Shown here: positions 1-6,675 of the stretch, piece by piece
Layout: every line of letters starts with the position of its first letter
Position numbering within the stretch: position 1 is the stretch's first letter
From: Cyclobacteriaceae bacterium
Lineage (GTDB): Bacteria; Bacteroidota; Bacteroidia; Cytophagales; Cyclobacteriaceae
Direction of reading: 5' to 3'
DNA: 12,369 nucleotides
Assembly: GCA_009885605.1 (NCBI GenBank)
Contig: VFKK01000291.1
Coordinates: forward strand, 1-12,369
Notes under the pieces: model-generated
Told to the model about the DNA's origin: nothing
The model's database searches: none
What the model saw: the letters and a program-made list of their open reading frames with translations, nothing else
Position numbers and translations under genes: made by a program

Positions 1-1844
1 GGAAATCCAAAATACGACTCGATGGTATTGAATGAAAAAACGAAAATCAGACCGGCCCGCTCGTAAGCCAGGATCTTCTTATCCGGATCCAGGTGAAGTT
101 GGACCCCCGGGGCTGCCGCTAAAAGCTCATAAACCTTCGCCAATCGGATCATTGCTTTGTCCCAACGATCGAGTTGCTGATAGCGCAGATCCGGAGCATC
201 GACCAGTGACCATTGGCGACGGGCATATTGGTAGCTCCATTCATTTCCTTCGCGAGGGAAATCCACCCATTCCGGATGGCCAAATTCATTTCCGATAAAG
301 TTCAGATACCCTTCGCCTCCCAAAGAAAGGGTGATCAGTCGGATCATTTTATGCAAAGCAATTCCTCTGTCAACAGCGAGATTTTCGGTCAGAACTGACA
401 TACTGAAATACATTTCCTTATCCATTAGCCAGAATGCGATGGATTTGTCTCCAACTAATGCTTGATCGTGACTCTCTGCGTAGGCGATGGATTTCTCCTT
501 TTTTGGACGATTGGTCAGTTCGTGCCAAAGCTCAAACAGATCCCATTGTTCGTCCAGCTTATGCTTGAGCGTCTTGATCCAGAAATCGGGAATTCCCATA
601 GCCAAGCGAAAGTCAAACCCTATTCCCCCGTCTTCAATCGCCCGGCAAAGACCGGGCATTCCGCTTACTTCTTCGGCAATCGAGATGGCCTTCGGGTTGA
701 ATCCATGAATGACGGTATTTGCCAGTTGCAGGTAAAGAAGCGCATCCTCATCCACTCCGTCATCAAAGTATTTTTCTGCTGAGTCAAAAGAAACCGATCC
801 GTGATGACTATAAATAATGGAGGTGGCACCATCGAATCGGAATCCGTCAAAATGAAATTCCTCCATCCAATACCGGATATTGGAAAGCAAAAACTGCTTC
901 ACTTCCCTCTTTCCGTAGTCAAAGAGTTTGGAATCCCAGCCCTCGTGATAGCCTTTTTCACCCGGATGGAAATATTGATCGTCGCTTCCGTCAAACTCGT
1001 TCAAGCCTTCATTGACATTTTTGACAGCATGAGAATGGACGATGTCCATGACCACGGCGATTCCCATTTTGTGGGCCGTATTGATGAGGGATTTGAGTTC
1101 CTCAGGTGTGCCAAAGCGAGAGGTCGGGCAAAAGAAATTGGAAACGTGATATCCAAAAGAACCATAATAGGGGTGCTCCATCACTGCCATGAGCTGAATG
1201 GTATTGTATCCTCCGGCTTTGATTCTCGGCAGCGTCAGTTTCTCAAATTCGACATATGTACCCACGTCTTCTTTCTCCTGGGCCATGCCGACATGGCATT
1301 CGTAGATTAGGGGCTGGTGAAGGCTTTCATTCATTGAGAATTTCTGATCTTTCCAGGGGAATTTTTCCTGTTGAAACCAAAGTTGACCTGCGAAATCATG
1401 ACTTACAGGATCCTGAATCACCCTTCGGATGTAGGCAGGAATCCGATCAATTCCACCTTTAGCAGCGATGACGTGAACTTTGACTTTGCCTTGGTGTAGA
1501 AATCGATCTTTGTAGGCTTCATAGGGAAGGAAAATCTCCCAATCGCCCCGAGGATTCCTCCTCATGGGATGGTTGTACCTGTCCCAATCATTGAAATCTC
1601 CGAAAAAGAATAGTTGCTGAGCAGCAGGCGCCCATTCTCGGTAGACCCAGCCTTTGCGCAAGGCAGATTCGAAATGAATTCCGTAATACTGATGGATATT
1701 GGCAAATTCAAGGATACTTCCGAACTGGTTATCGATATTCTTTATCGCGGATTGATAGCGCTCGAACCTGTTATAGATCGCTGATTCGTAATTCTCCAGC
1801 CAGGGTTCATCCTTTAATAGGGATAGTTTTTCTTCTTCGTTCAC
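1..1844 (-). CDS. glgB: 1,4-alpha-glucan (glycogen) branching enzyme, GH13 subfamily 8 type, C-terminus cut by window edge
   Basis: Cytoplasmic enzyme that cuts alpha-1,4-glucan chains and rejoins them as alpha-1,6 branches during glycogen synthesis. My own reverse-strand translation gives 614 codons open to the left edge. An N-terminal CBM48-like segment is visible (YREWAPAAQQLFFFGDFNDW, residues about 68-87), followed by a GH13 barrel with DIVHSH (267-272), nucleophile D338 in GFRFDGA, general acid E391 in IAEEVSGMP and stabiliser D460 in AESHDQ. The visible end, with AYERAGLIFVFSF, resembles the start of the C-terminal beta domain of eukaryotic branching enzymes. Eukaryote-type enzymes are about 670-700 residues, so roughly 60 or more are missing. 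The start must be GTG at 1844: an in-frame TGA lies three codons upstream (1851-1853) and the next in-frame ATG is near residue 94, inside the conserved region. All catalytic residues are intact. Family assignment is firm; the subfamily is recognised by eye. Confidence 0.93.
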   Translation of the reverse strand, partial: MNEEEKLSLLKDEPWLENYESAIYNRFERYQSAIKNIDNQFGSILEFANIHQYYGIHFESALRKGWVYREWAPAAQQLFFFGDFNDWDRYNHPMRRNPRGDWEIFLPYEAYKDRFLHQGKVKVHVIAAKGGIDRIPAYIRRVIQDPVSHDFAGQLWFQQEKFPWKDQKFSMNESLHQPLIYECHVGMAQEKEDVGTYVEFEKLTLPRIKAGGYNTIQLMAVMEHPYYGSFGYHVSNFFCPTSRFGTPEELKSLINTAHKMGIAVVMDIVHSHAVKNVNEGLNEFDGSDDQYFHPGEKGYHEGWDSKLFDYGKREVKQFLLSNIRYWMEEFHFDGFRFDGATSIIYSHHGSVSFDSAEKYFDDGVDEDALLYLQLANTVIHGFNPKAISIAEEVSGMPGLCRAIEDGGIGFDFRLAMGIPDFWIKTLKHKLDEQWDLFELWHELTNRPKKEKSIAYAESHDQALVGDKSIAFWLMDKEMYFSMSVLTENLAVDRGIALHKMIRLITLSLGGEGYLNFIGNEFGHPEWVDFPREGNEWSYQYARRQWSLVDAPDLRYQQLDRWDKAMIRLAKVYELLAAAPGVQLHLDPDKKILAYERAGLIFVFSFNTIESYFGF

Positions 1845-1957
1845 AAAAAATCATTTTGCCTGAGTTGAATTTAGAGAAAATAAGGGGATTGGAGGGGGAA
1901 ATTTCTCGGGATGAAATCAAAAAAGTGATTTTCTCGTAACTTGATTAAAAAACGGCC

Positions 1958-2203
1958 ATGAGTACAGCGGAAATTAAACAACAGCTTCATAACCTTATCG
2001 AAAAAGCAGATTCTGAATTGCTTGAGTTAGCTTATTCTATTTTGAGTAAATCTAAAGGTGTATTAAATCTAAATCAATCTCAAATTGAAGAGCTTGAAAA
2101 AAGGTACGCTGCCCATTTGGAGAATCCGAGCAAAGGATCAAGTTGGGAAGAGGTAAGAGAACGGCTCAGCCGCTCCCTTTCCCTTCAATTCAAAATGAAT
2201 TAA
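1958..2203 (+). CDS. Orphan addiction-module antitoxin-like protein (Unstab_antitox/PF09720 type), C-terminal tail derived from a repeat
   Basis: 81 residues. The opening MSTAEIKQQLHNLIEKAD, followed by a helical LLELAYSIL segment, then LNLNQSQIEELEKRYAAH and the closing SSWEEVRERL, follows the layout of putative addiction-module components. In these, an N-terminal helical part carries a C-terminal toxin-wrapping segment with a conserved W-E-E-V. Such genes normally sit directly before a RelE/ParE-type toxin gene. Here nothing follows on this strand: the next gene is a convergent GIY-YIG nuclease and the 39 bases between are repeat DNA. Family members usually stop soon after the WEEV helix. 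Here the last dozen codons (from about 2161) lie inside a dispersed repeat that recurs at 2692-2767, so the tail SRSLSLQFKMN is probably acquired. I infer a TA module that lost its toxin. The ATG at 1958 fits the family N-terminus; a weak TAACTTGA at 1936-1943 could serve as a -7 element. Confidence 0.7.
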   Translation: MSTAEIKQQLHNLIEKADSELLELAYSILSKSKGVLNLNQSQIEELEKRYAAHLENPSKGSSWEEVRERLSRSLSLQFKMN

Positions 2204-2240
2204 CATCTGTCACCGAGCGAAGTAGAGGAGATATAGAGGA
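2161..2240. repeat. REP-like repeat, partial copy overlapping the antitoxin 3' end
   Basis: Aligning 2161-2214 with 2692-2745 needs no gap and gives about 37 of 54 identical positions. The next 22 bases (2215-2236 against 2746-2767) match at 19. The core CACCGAGCGAAGT is identical in both. The copy holds a small hairpin CGGC-TCA-GCCG at 2162-2172, equivalent to the tip of the big palindrome at 2674-2722, but it lacks the left half of that palindrome. It therefore looks like a half or decayed element. It lies between two convergent genes, a typical place for REP-type repeats, yet its first 43 bases are coding. Identities were counted by eye. Confidence 0.75.
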
Positions 2241-2242
2241 TT

Positions 2243-2524
2243 CTAATTTTTCCCCTTGCTTAATTCTTTCAAAACTTTAAAGTCCCGATTTATTAAAGCT
2301 TCCTTTTTGGATTTTGACCAATTTTGGATTTGTTTCTCCCTTTCAAAAGCCTCATCAATGCGGTCAAAAGTTTCAAAATAGACTAATCTAACCGGCAGGT
2401 GTTTTTTGGTGAAATTTGCACCTTCTCCAAGGTGATGTTGCTCCACCCGTTTTTCCAAATTTGTTGTGCTACCAGTATAATATTGGCCGTTTCCACAAAG
2501 AAGGATGTACATAAAAGCTTCCAT
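2243..2524 (-). CDS. GIY-YIG superfamily nuclease, small stand-alone (UPF0213/YhbQ-like)
   Basis: 93 residues, essentially one GIY-YIG domain. MYI (5-7) stands for the GIY strand and YYTGS (15-19) for the YIG strand. R26 in NLEKRVEQH is the likely catalytic arginine, and E63 in EREKQIQNWSKSKKEALI the likely metal-binding glutamate. The lysine-rich C-terminus ends KELSKGKN. The family cleaves DNA with a single metal ion; stand-alone members such as E. coli YhbQ have no settled role. The gene is flanked on both sides by copies of the same palindromic repeat (2161-2240 and 2630-2767), and its stop codon is within about 3 bases of the left copy. Both neighbours are unrelated. An alternative start is the M at residue 5. 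The domain call is firm; a role tied to the repeats is inference. Confidence 0.88.
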   Translation of the reverse strand: MEAFMYILLCGNGQYYTGSTTNLEKRVEQHHLGEGANFTKKHLPVRLVYFETFDRIDEAFEREKQIQNWSKSKKEALINRDFKVLKELSKGKN

Positions 2525-2629
2525 AATATCAAAATTTAAAGAAACGTATAGTTCTTAGGGTGTTTTGGAGGAAAAAATCAGATCCAAAAAATGATATGTT
2601 AGTTTATATCTATTTATTTTTTGATAAAT

Positions 2630-2767
2630 GGGCCTCGACTTCGCTCGGCCACCGAGGTTTATGGTTTGTTTTGGGAGGGAGGGGAAATGGAGCGGCAAAG
2701 CCGCTCCATTTCCCCTCCCTCCACACCTTAGAAACACCGGTCACCGAGCGAAGTCGAGGTGATCTAG
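2630..2767. repeat. Compound palindromic repeat (REP/MITE-like), full copy
   Basis: This fills most of the 301-base gap between mtaB and the GIY-YIG gene. The core is a perfect inverted repeat with 23-base arms (2674-2696 and 2700-2722) and an AAA loop, purine-rich (GGAGGGAGGGG) on one arm. Outside it lies a second, perfect 16-base inverted pair, CCTCGACTTCGCTCGG at 2633-2648 and its complement at 2744-2759, so about 130 bases can fold as one long stem with internal loops. The right outer arm also forms its own TCACC/GGTGA hairpin (2741-2745 with 2758-2762). Its right half recurs at 2161-2240. Short reading frames crossing it on both strands look artefactual because they simply translate the palindrome. 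No U-tract follows the stem, so it is not an ordinary terminator. The rest of 2525-2825 is AT-rich DNA with nothing I recognise. Confidence 0.9.
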
Positions 2768-2825
2768 GCACTCTAAAACCCCTTTTTGAAATTCTTTAAA
2801 AAAGTTTATTTGGTTTGGCACTTTA

Positions 2826-4145
2826 TTAATGCTTCTCAAACACCATCTCCGGCTCGCGAACCTCGACATTTCCGTCTTCATTGATTTGATCCAGCGTGAC
2901 CAGTTTCAATTCGTTGATTAGCATCGGATCGTATTTGGCAGCTACCCGAATATAGTTTTCTGTAAAACCGTGGATCTTTCCATTTTCCACATCTTCTTCG
3001 AAGAGGACAGTAAAAGTTTTGCCGAGGTTTTCTTCGTAGAAATTTCTTCTTTTTTTCTCCGACAAGATTCTGAGCATTTTAGACCGCTCATTTCTTTTCT
3101 TAATTGGTACAATTCCATCCATTTCTACTGCCCTGGTATTTGCCCGTTCGGAATAAGTGAAAACGTGGAGATAAGAGATATTGAGTTCGTTCAGAAAATT
3201 ATAGGTCTCGAGGAATAGCTCATCGGTTTCCCCGGGAAAGCCAACAATTACATCCACTCCGATGCATGCCTGGGGCATCAGAGTTTTGATTTTGCCGACA
3301 CGGTCCACATACAATTCTCTGAGGTATCTTCTGCCCATTTTTCTCAAAATAGTGTTTGAACCGGACTGAAGCGGGATGTGAAAATGAGGTACAAACAGCT
3401 TGGACTGGGCTGCAAAGCTGATAATCTCATTGGTTAAAAGATTTGGCTCGATAGACGATATACGGAATCGATTGATTCCCTCCACTTCATCCAGGGCAAA
3501 TACTAAATCAGCGAATCGCTCATTTCTCTTTCCGTCGACAATTCCGAAGTCACCGATATTTACTCCGGTCAACACGATTTCTTTGACGTCAGTCTTGGCG
3601 ATTTCCCGTGCAGATTCCAACACGCTTTCGATGGTATTGCTGCGGCTTTTTCCTCTTGCCAACGGGATGGTACAAAATGCGCAACCATAGTTACAGCCAT
3701 CCTGAACTTTCAGAAAAGTCCTTGTCCGGTCATTAATTGAATAGGCATTGTTAAAAATATTGGCTTCAGTGATCTCAGATGCCAGGACTTTGGTTTCCTG
3801 AGCCTTTGCAAAATCATCCAGGAGTTCGATTAATCTGAATTTCTCAGCTGCACCGAGTACGGCATCTACACCTTCTATCTCAGAGATTTCCACGGGTTTC
3901 AACTGTGCGTAGCAACCAATGATAGTCACATAGGAGTTGGGTGAAATTTTCTTAGCTTCTCTTACAATCTTTTTACACTTCTTGTCAGCATTCTCAGTTA
4001 CGGAGCAGGTGTTGATGATGAAAATATCGGGATTATCCTGAAAATCGACTTTCAGGTATCCCTTTTCTTCAAATTGCCTGCTGATTGTTGAAGTTTCAGA
4101 GAAATTTAGCTTACAACCCAGTGTATAGAATGCTACTTTTTTCAC
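2826..4145 (-). CDS. mtaB: tRNA (t6A37) C2-methylthiotransferase MtaB, radical SAM
   Basis: 439 residues, full length for the family. The enzyme converts t6A at position 37 of ANN-decoding tRNAs to ms2t6A, using two [4Fe-4S] clusters and S-adenosylmethionine in the cytoplasm. The N-terminal UPF0004 domain has its three cluster cysteines at C11 (TLGCKLN), C47 (NTCSVT) and C78 (GCYAQ). The radical SAM core carries CNYGCAFC (C151, C155, C158), followed by VLTGVNIGDFG and the PHFHIPLQSGS segment. The last roughly 65 residues (GKTFTVLFEE through VEVREPEMV) fit a TRAM RNA-binding domain. The TLGCKLN start favours MtaB over MiaB and RimO. It is divergent from glnN and preceded by a good Bacteroidota promoter. 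It carries no strong ribosome binding site. No anomaly was seen. Confidence 0.95.
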   Translation of the reverse strand: MKKVAFYTLGCKLNFSETSTISRQFEEKGYLKVDFQDNPDIFIINTCSVTENADKKCKKIVREAKKISPNSYVTIIGCYAQLKPVEISEIEGVDAVLGAAEKFRLIELLDDFAKAQETKVLASEITEANIFNNAYSINDRTRTFLKVQDGCNYGCAFCTIPLARGKSRSNTIESVLESAREIAKTDVKEIVLTGVNIGDFGIVDGKRNERFADLVFALDEVEGINRFRISSIEPNLLTNEIISFAAQSKLFVPHFHIPLQSGSNTILRKMGRRYLRELYVDRVGKIKTLMPQACIGVDVIVGFPGETDELFLETYNFLNELNISYLHVFTYSERANTRAVEMDGIVPIKKRNERSKMLRILSEKKRRNFYEENLGKTFTVLFEEDVENGKIHGFTENYIRVAAKYDPMLINELKLVTLDQINEDGNVEVREPEMVFEKH

Positions 4146-4170
4146 AATTGCCCACTTTAATTAGATTGTG

Positions 4171-4201
4171 CAAAGTTAATTAATCCCTTCTTGTTTTCAA
4201 T
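4171..4201 (-). promoter_or_regulatory. Bacteroidota-type promoter for mtaB
   Basis: On the minus strand TAACTTTG (4178-4171) matches the -7 consensus TAnnTTTG exactly. ATTG (4201-4198) stands 19 bases upstream as the -33 element, the spacing expected for the Bacteroidota primary sigma factor. Transcription would begin near 4164, leaving a leader of about 20 bases before the mtaB ATG at 4145. Confidence 0.65.
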
Positions 4202-4338
4202 TTTCCAATTTTTGAGACTTTTTCACAGTTTTTTCGGGAAATGGCTCTTTGAAAAGCATGTTTTATTGAAAAAAATATAAAAATTTCAAAAAATAGCCTC
4301 AAAAAAAGGTCAAAAGCTTTTTCGAACGAGTATTTTTC

Positions 4339-4346
4339 TATTTTTG
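4339..4346 (+). promoter_or_regulatory. Probable -7 element of the glnN promoter
   Basis: TATTTTTG fits TAnnTTTG and sits 31 bases before the glnN ATG, predicting a start near 4353. No clear TTG is found about 19 bases upstream, where AAAAGCTTTT (4312-4321, a perfect palindrome) lies instead. The weak -33 could mean that an activator is needed, but that is inference. Confidence 0.45.
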
Positions 4347-4377
4347 TGGGTATAATATTAAACCACAGATTGTAGAA

Positions 4378-6540
4378 ATGGCAACACAAAGACAACTAGC
4401 CTTATCGATGGTGCAGGCAAGACAGCGAGTAGCTGTAATACCACCATCTACCAAAATCTCAGACTATTTCGGAACAAATGTTTTTGGAAATGATCAAATG
4501 AAGCAGTCCTTGGCTCCTTCGGCCTATAAGAGGGTGATTGAAGCTATTGACAAAGGAAGTAAAATTGATTCCGCGACAGCCGAAGAAGTCGCTTCTGCAG
4601 TGAAAATCTGGGCTATTTCTAAAGGTGTAACACATTATACTCACTGGTTCCAGCCCTTGACTGGTACAACAGCAGAGAAACACGATTCCTTCTTTGATGC
4701 GCATGCTGGGATGGAGAAATTCAGAGGAACTTCTTTGGTTCAGCAGGAGCCGGATGCATCTTCTTTTCCACATGGAGGTATCCGATCAACTTTCGAAGCA
4801 AGAGGTTACACTGCATGGGATCCTTCTTCTCCGATATTTATTTTTGAAAACACACTATGTATTCCTACCATTTTCGTGTCTTACACTGGGGAAGCATTGG
4901 ATTATAAGACTCCTTTGTTAAAATCAATGGAGGCTATTAATGAGGCGGCTGTTGAGATTTGCCAGTTGTTTGACAGAAATGTGAGAAAAGTTCTGCCTTC
5001 TTTAGGTGTTGAGCAGGAATACTTCGTGATTGACAAAGCACTTTTTTCAGCACGTCCTGACTTGGTCATGGCTGGCAGATCCGTATTTGGTCACAACCCC
5101 GCTCGTGGTCAGCAATTGGAAGATCACTACTTCGGTACAATCCCGACAAGAGTTAAGGATTTCATGGTTGAATTTGAAATCGAATCTCACAAGTTGGGTA
5201 TCCCGGTGATGACACGTCACAATGAGGTTGCTCCGGGTCAATTCGAAGTAGCTCCTATTTATGAAGAAATAAACAAGGCAACAGATCACAATCAGCTTTT
5301 GATGGATGTGATGGAGAAAGTTGCTGAGAAGCATAATCTTAAAGTATTACTTCACGAGAAACCATTTGCTGGTGTGAACGGAAGCGGAAAGCACAACAAC
5401 TGGTCTTTGATCACTGATACCGGAGTAAATCTTTTCCAGCCAAGCAATTCGGCCCGCGAAAATCTTCAATTCCTGACTTTCCTTATTGCCACTGTAAAAT
5501 CAGTATATGATCATGCAGACTTGTTGAGAGCAAGTATTGCATCTGCAGGTAATGACTTTCGCTTGGGTGCAAACGAAGCTCCTCCGGCAATCATGTCAGT
5601 ATTCCTTGGTGGTACACTTTCAGAGGTTTTGGATGAGCTGGAGAAAAATGGCAATCTAAAAATTGAGAAAGGCGATAACATGTACATGAAGTTGGGTATT
5701 TCTAAAATCCCTGAGATAATACTTGATAATACAGATAGAAACCGAACTTCACCTTTTGCCTTCACCGGCAACAAGTTTGAGTTCAGAGCTGTTGGTTCTC
5801 AGGCCAACGTAGCAGGACCAATGACTACTTTGAACGTGATTGTAGCTGACACGCTAAAGGTGATGGCTAAGGATATCGAAAAGGAAATGAATGCAGGCAA
5901 GGAGAAAAAAATTGCGATCGTTAATGTGTTGAGAAAATATATTAAAGACAGCAAAAAAGTGAGATTTGAAGGGGACGGTTACTCAGAAGAGTGGGCTAAT
6001 GAGGCTGCTAAAAGAGGACTTTCCAACTTTAAGTCTACTCCTGAGGCGTTGGATGTATATACTAAAAAGTCGACCAAAGATTTGTTTGAGCGTAACAACG
6101 TTCTAAACGCTGTCGAGGTGCATGCAAGACATGAGATCATGCTTGAGGATTACATCAAAAAAGTACAGATCGAAAGCCGTGTAATGGGTGATCTATCACT
6201 AAACCATATCATCCCTACTGCAATTCTTTATCAGAACAAATTGATCGAAAATGCAAATGGTTTGAAAGGTCTGGGACTGGATCATTCCGCAGCAGTGGAG
6301 ACGATAAAAGAAGTTTCCAGACATATCGAATCTTTGAAGTCTAATGTGACCGCTATGACAGATGCGAGAAAAGAACTTAACAAAGAGGAAGATGTCACCA
6401 AGCGTGCAAAAGGATATCAGTCTGAGGTAAAAGCTGCTTATTTCGATAAGATTCGCTATGCAGTAGATAAACTTGAATTATTGGTTGACGATGAGTCTTG
6501 GCCACTTGTGAAATACAGAGAAATGCTATTTATAAGATAG
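4378..6540 (+). CDS. glnN: Glutamine synthetase type III (GSIII)
   Basis: Makes glutamine from glutamate, ammonia and ATP in the cytoplasm; the GSIII form is common in Bacteroidota and is a dodecamer of roughly 730-residue subunits. This protein has 720 residues. Characteristic segments are THYTHWFQPLTGTTAEKHD (about 86-104), EQEYFVID (212-219, metal-binding glutamates), NEVAPGQFEVAP (282-293), the nucleotide/ammonia-site segment VNGSGKHNNWS (333-343), RLGANEAPPAIM (395-406) and NRTSPFAFTGNKFEFR (455-470, substrate-binding arginine region). The tail from about 560 on is the long GSIII-specific helical region. The protein starts MATQRQLALSM and no other start is credible. The gene is monocistronic: it has its own promoter region upstream, divergent from mtaB, and a strong terminator directly after the stop. 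No PII or amt gene is nearby. The sequence gives no sign of damage. Confidence 0.97.
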   Translation: MATQRQLALSMVQARQRVAVIPPSTKISDYFGTNVFGNDQMKQSLAPSAYKRVIEAIDKGSKIDSATAEEVASAVKIWAISKGVTHYTHWFQPLTGTTAEKHDSFFDAHAGMEKFRGTSLVQQEPDASSFPHGGIRSTFEARGYTAWDPSSPIFIFENTLCIPTIFVSYTGEALDYKTPLLKSMEAINEAAVEICQLFDRNVRKVLPSLGVEQEYFVIDKALFSARPDLVMAGRSVFGHNPARGQQLEDHYFGTIPTRVKDFMVEFEIESHKLGIPVMTRHNEVAPGQFEVAPIYEEINKATDHNQLLMDVMEKVAEKHNLKVLLHEKPFAGVNGSGKHNNWSLITDTGVNLFQPSNSARENLQFLTFLIATVKSVYDHADLLRASIASAGNDFRLGANEAPPAIMSVFLGGTLSEVLDELEKNGNLKIEKGDNMYMKLGISKIPEIILDNTDRNRTSPFAFTGNKFEFRAVGSQANVAGPMTTLNVIVADTLKVMAKDIEKEMNAGKEKKIAIVNVLRKYIKDSKKVRFEGDGYSEEWANEAAKRGLSNFKSTPEALDVYTKKSTKDLFERNNVLNAVEVHARHEIMLEDYIKKVQIESRVMGDLSLNHIIPTAILYQNKLIENANGLKGLGLDHSAAVETIKEVSRHIESLKSNVTAMTDARKELNKEEDVTKRAKGYQSEVKAAYFDKIRYAVDKLELLVDDESWPLVKYREMLFIR

Positions 6541-6555
6541 TGGGTTTCAGATTAC

Positions 6556-6590
6556 AAAAAGCCATCCGATGAGGATGGCTTTTTTGTTTT
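6556..6590 (+). terminator. Intrinsic terminator of glnN
   Basis: A perfect stem AAAAAGCCATCC (6556-6567) with GGATGGCTTTTT (6573-6584) and a GATGA loop, followed by a T-rich run (TTTGTTTTT). It lies 16 bases past the glnN stop and separates that gene from the downstream kinase gene. Confidence 0.92.
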
Positions 6591-6675
6591 TAGCTTGTCC
6601 GGGTAATCGCTATTTTCGATTCGAATAGTTGATAAGCTTAATTCTTAAAAGTCTTACCCAAAACATAATTTTCGT

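Noticed and set aside
801..1310. Plus-strand open frame of 169 codons
   Set aside because: It is antisense to the conserved catalytic region of the branching enzyme and has no recognisable domain.
2674..2722. Rho-independent terminator
   Set aside because: The stem is very strong, but no T-run follows on either strand and a related repeat exists at 2161-2240, so a repeat element explains it better.
2161..2767. CRISPR array or classical insertion sequence
   Set aside because: Only two divergent repeat copies with unequal spacing, no transposase and no target-site duplication seen.
2555..2799. Short open frames on both strands across the repeat (60 and 79 codons)
   Set aside because: Both largely translate the same palindrome and give near-identical peptides from opposite strands, which reflects the inverted repeat and not a gene.
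4180..4395. Minus-strand open frame of 71 codons upstream of mtaB
   Set aside because: Very AT-rich composition gives a low-complexity F/I/K peptide; it overlaps both promoters and the glnN start.
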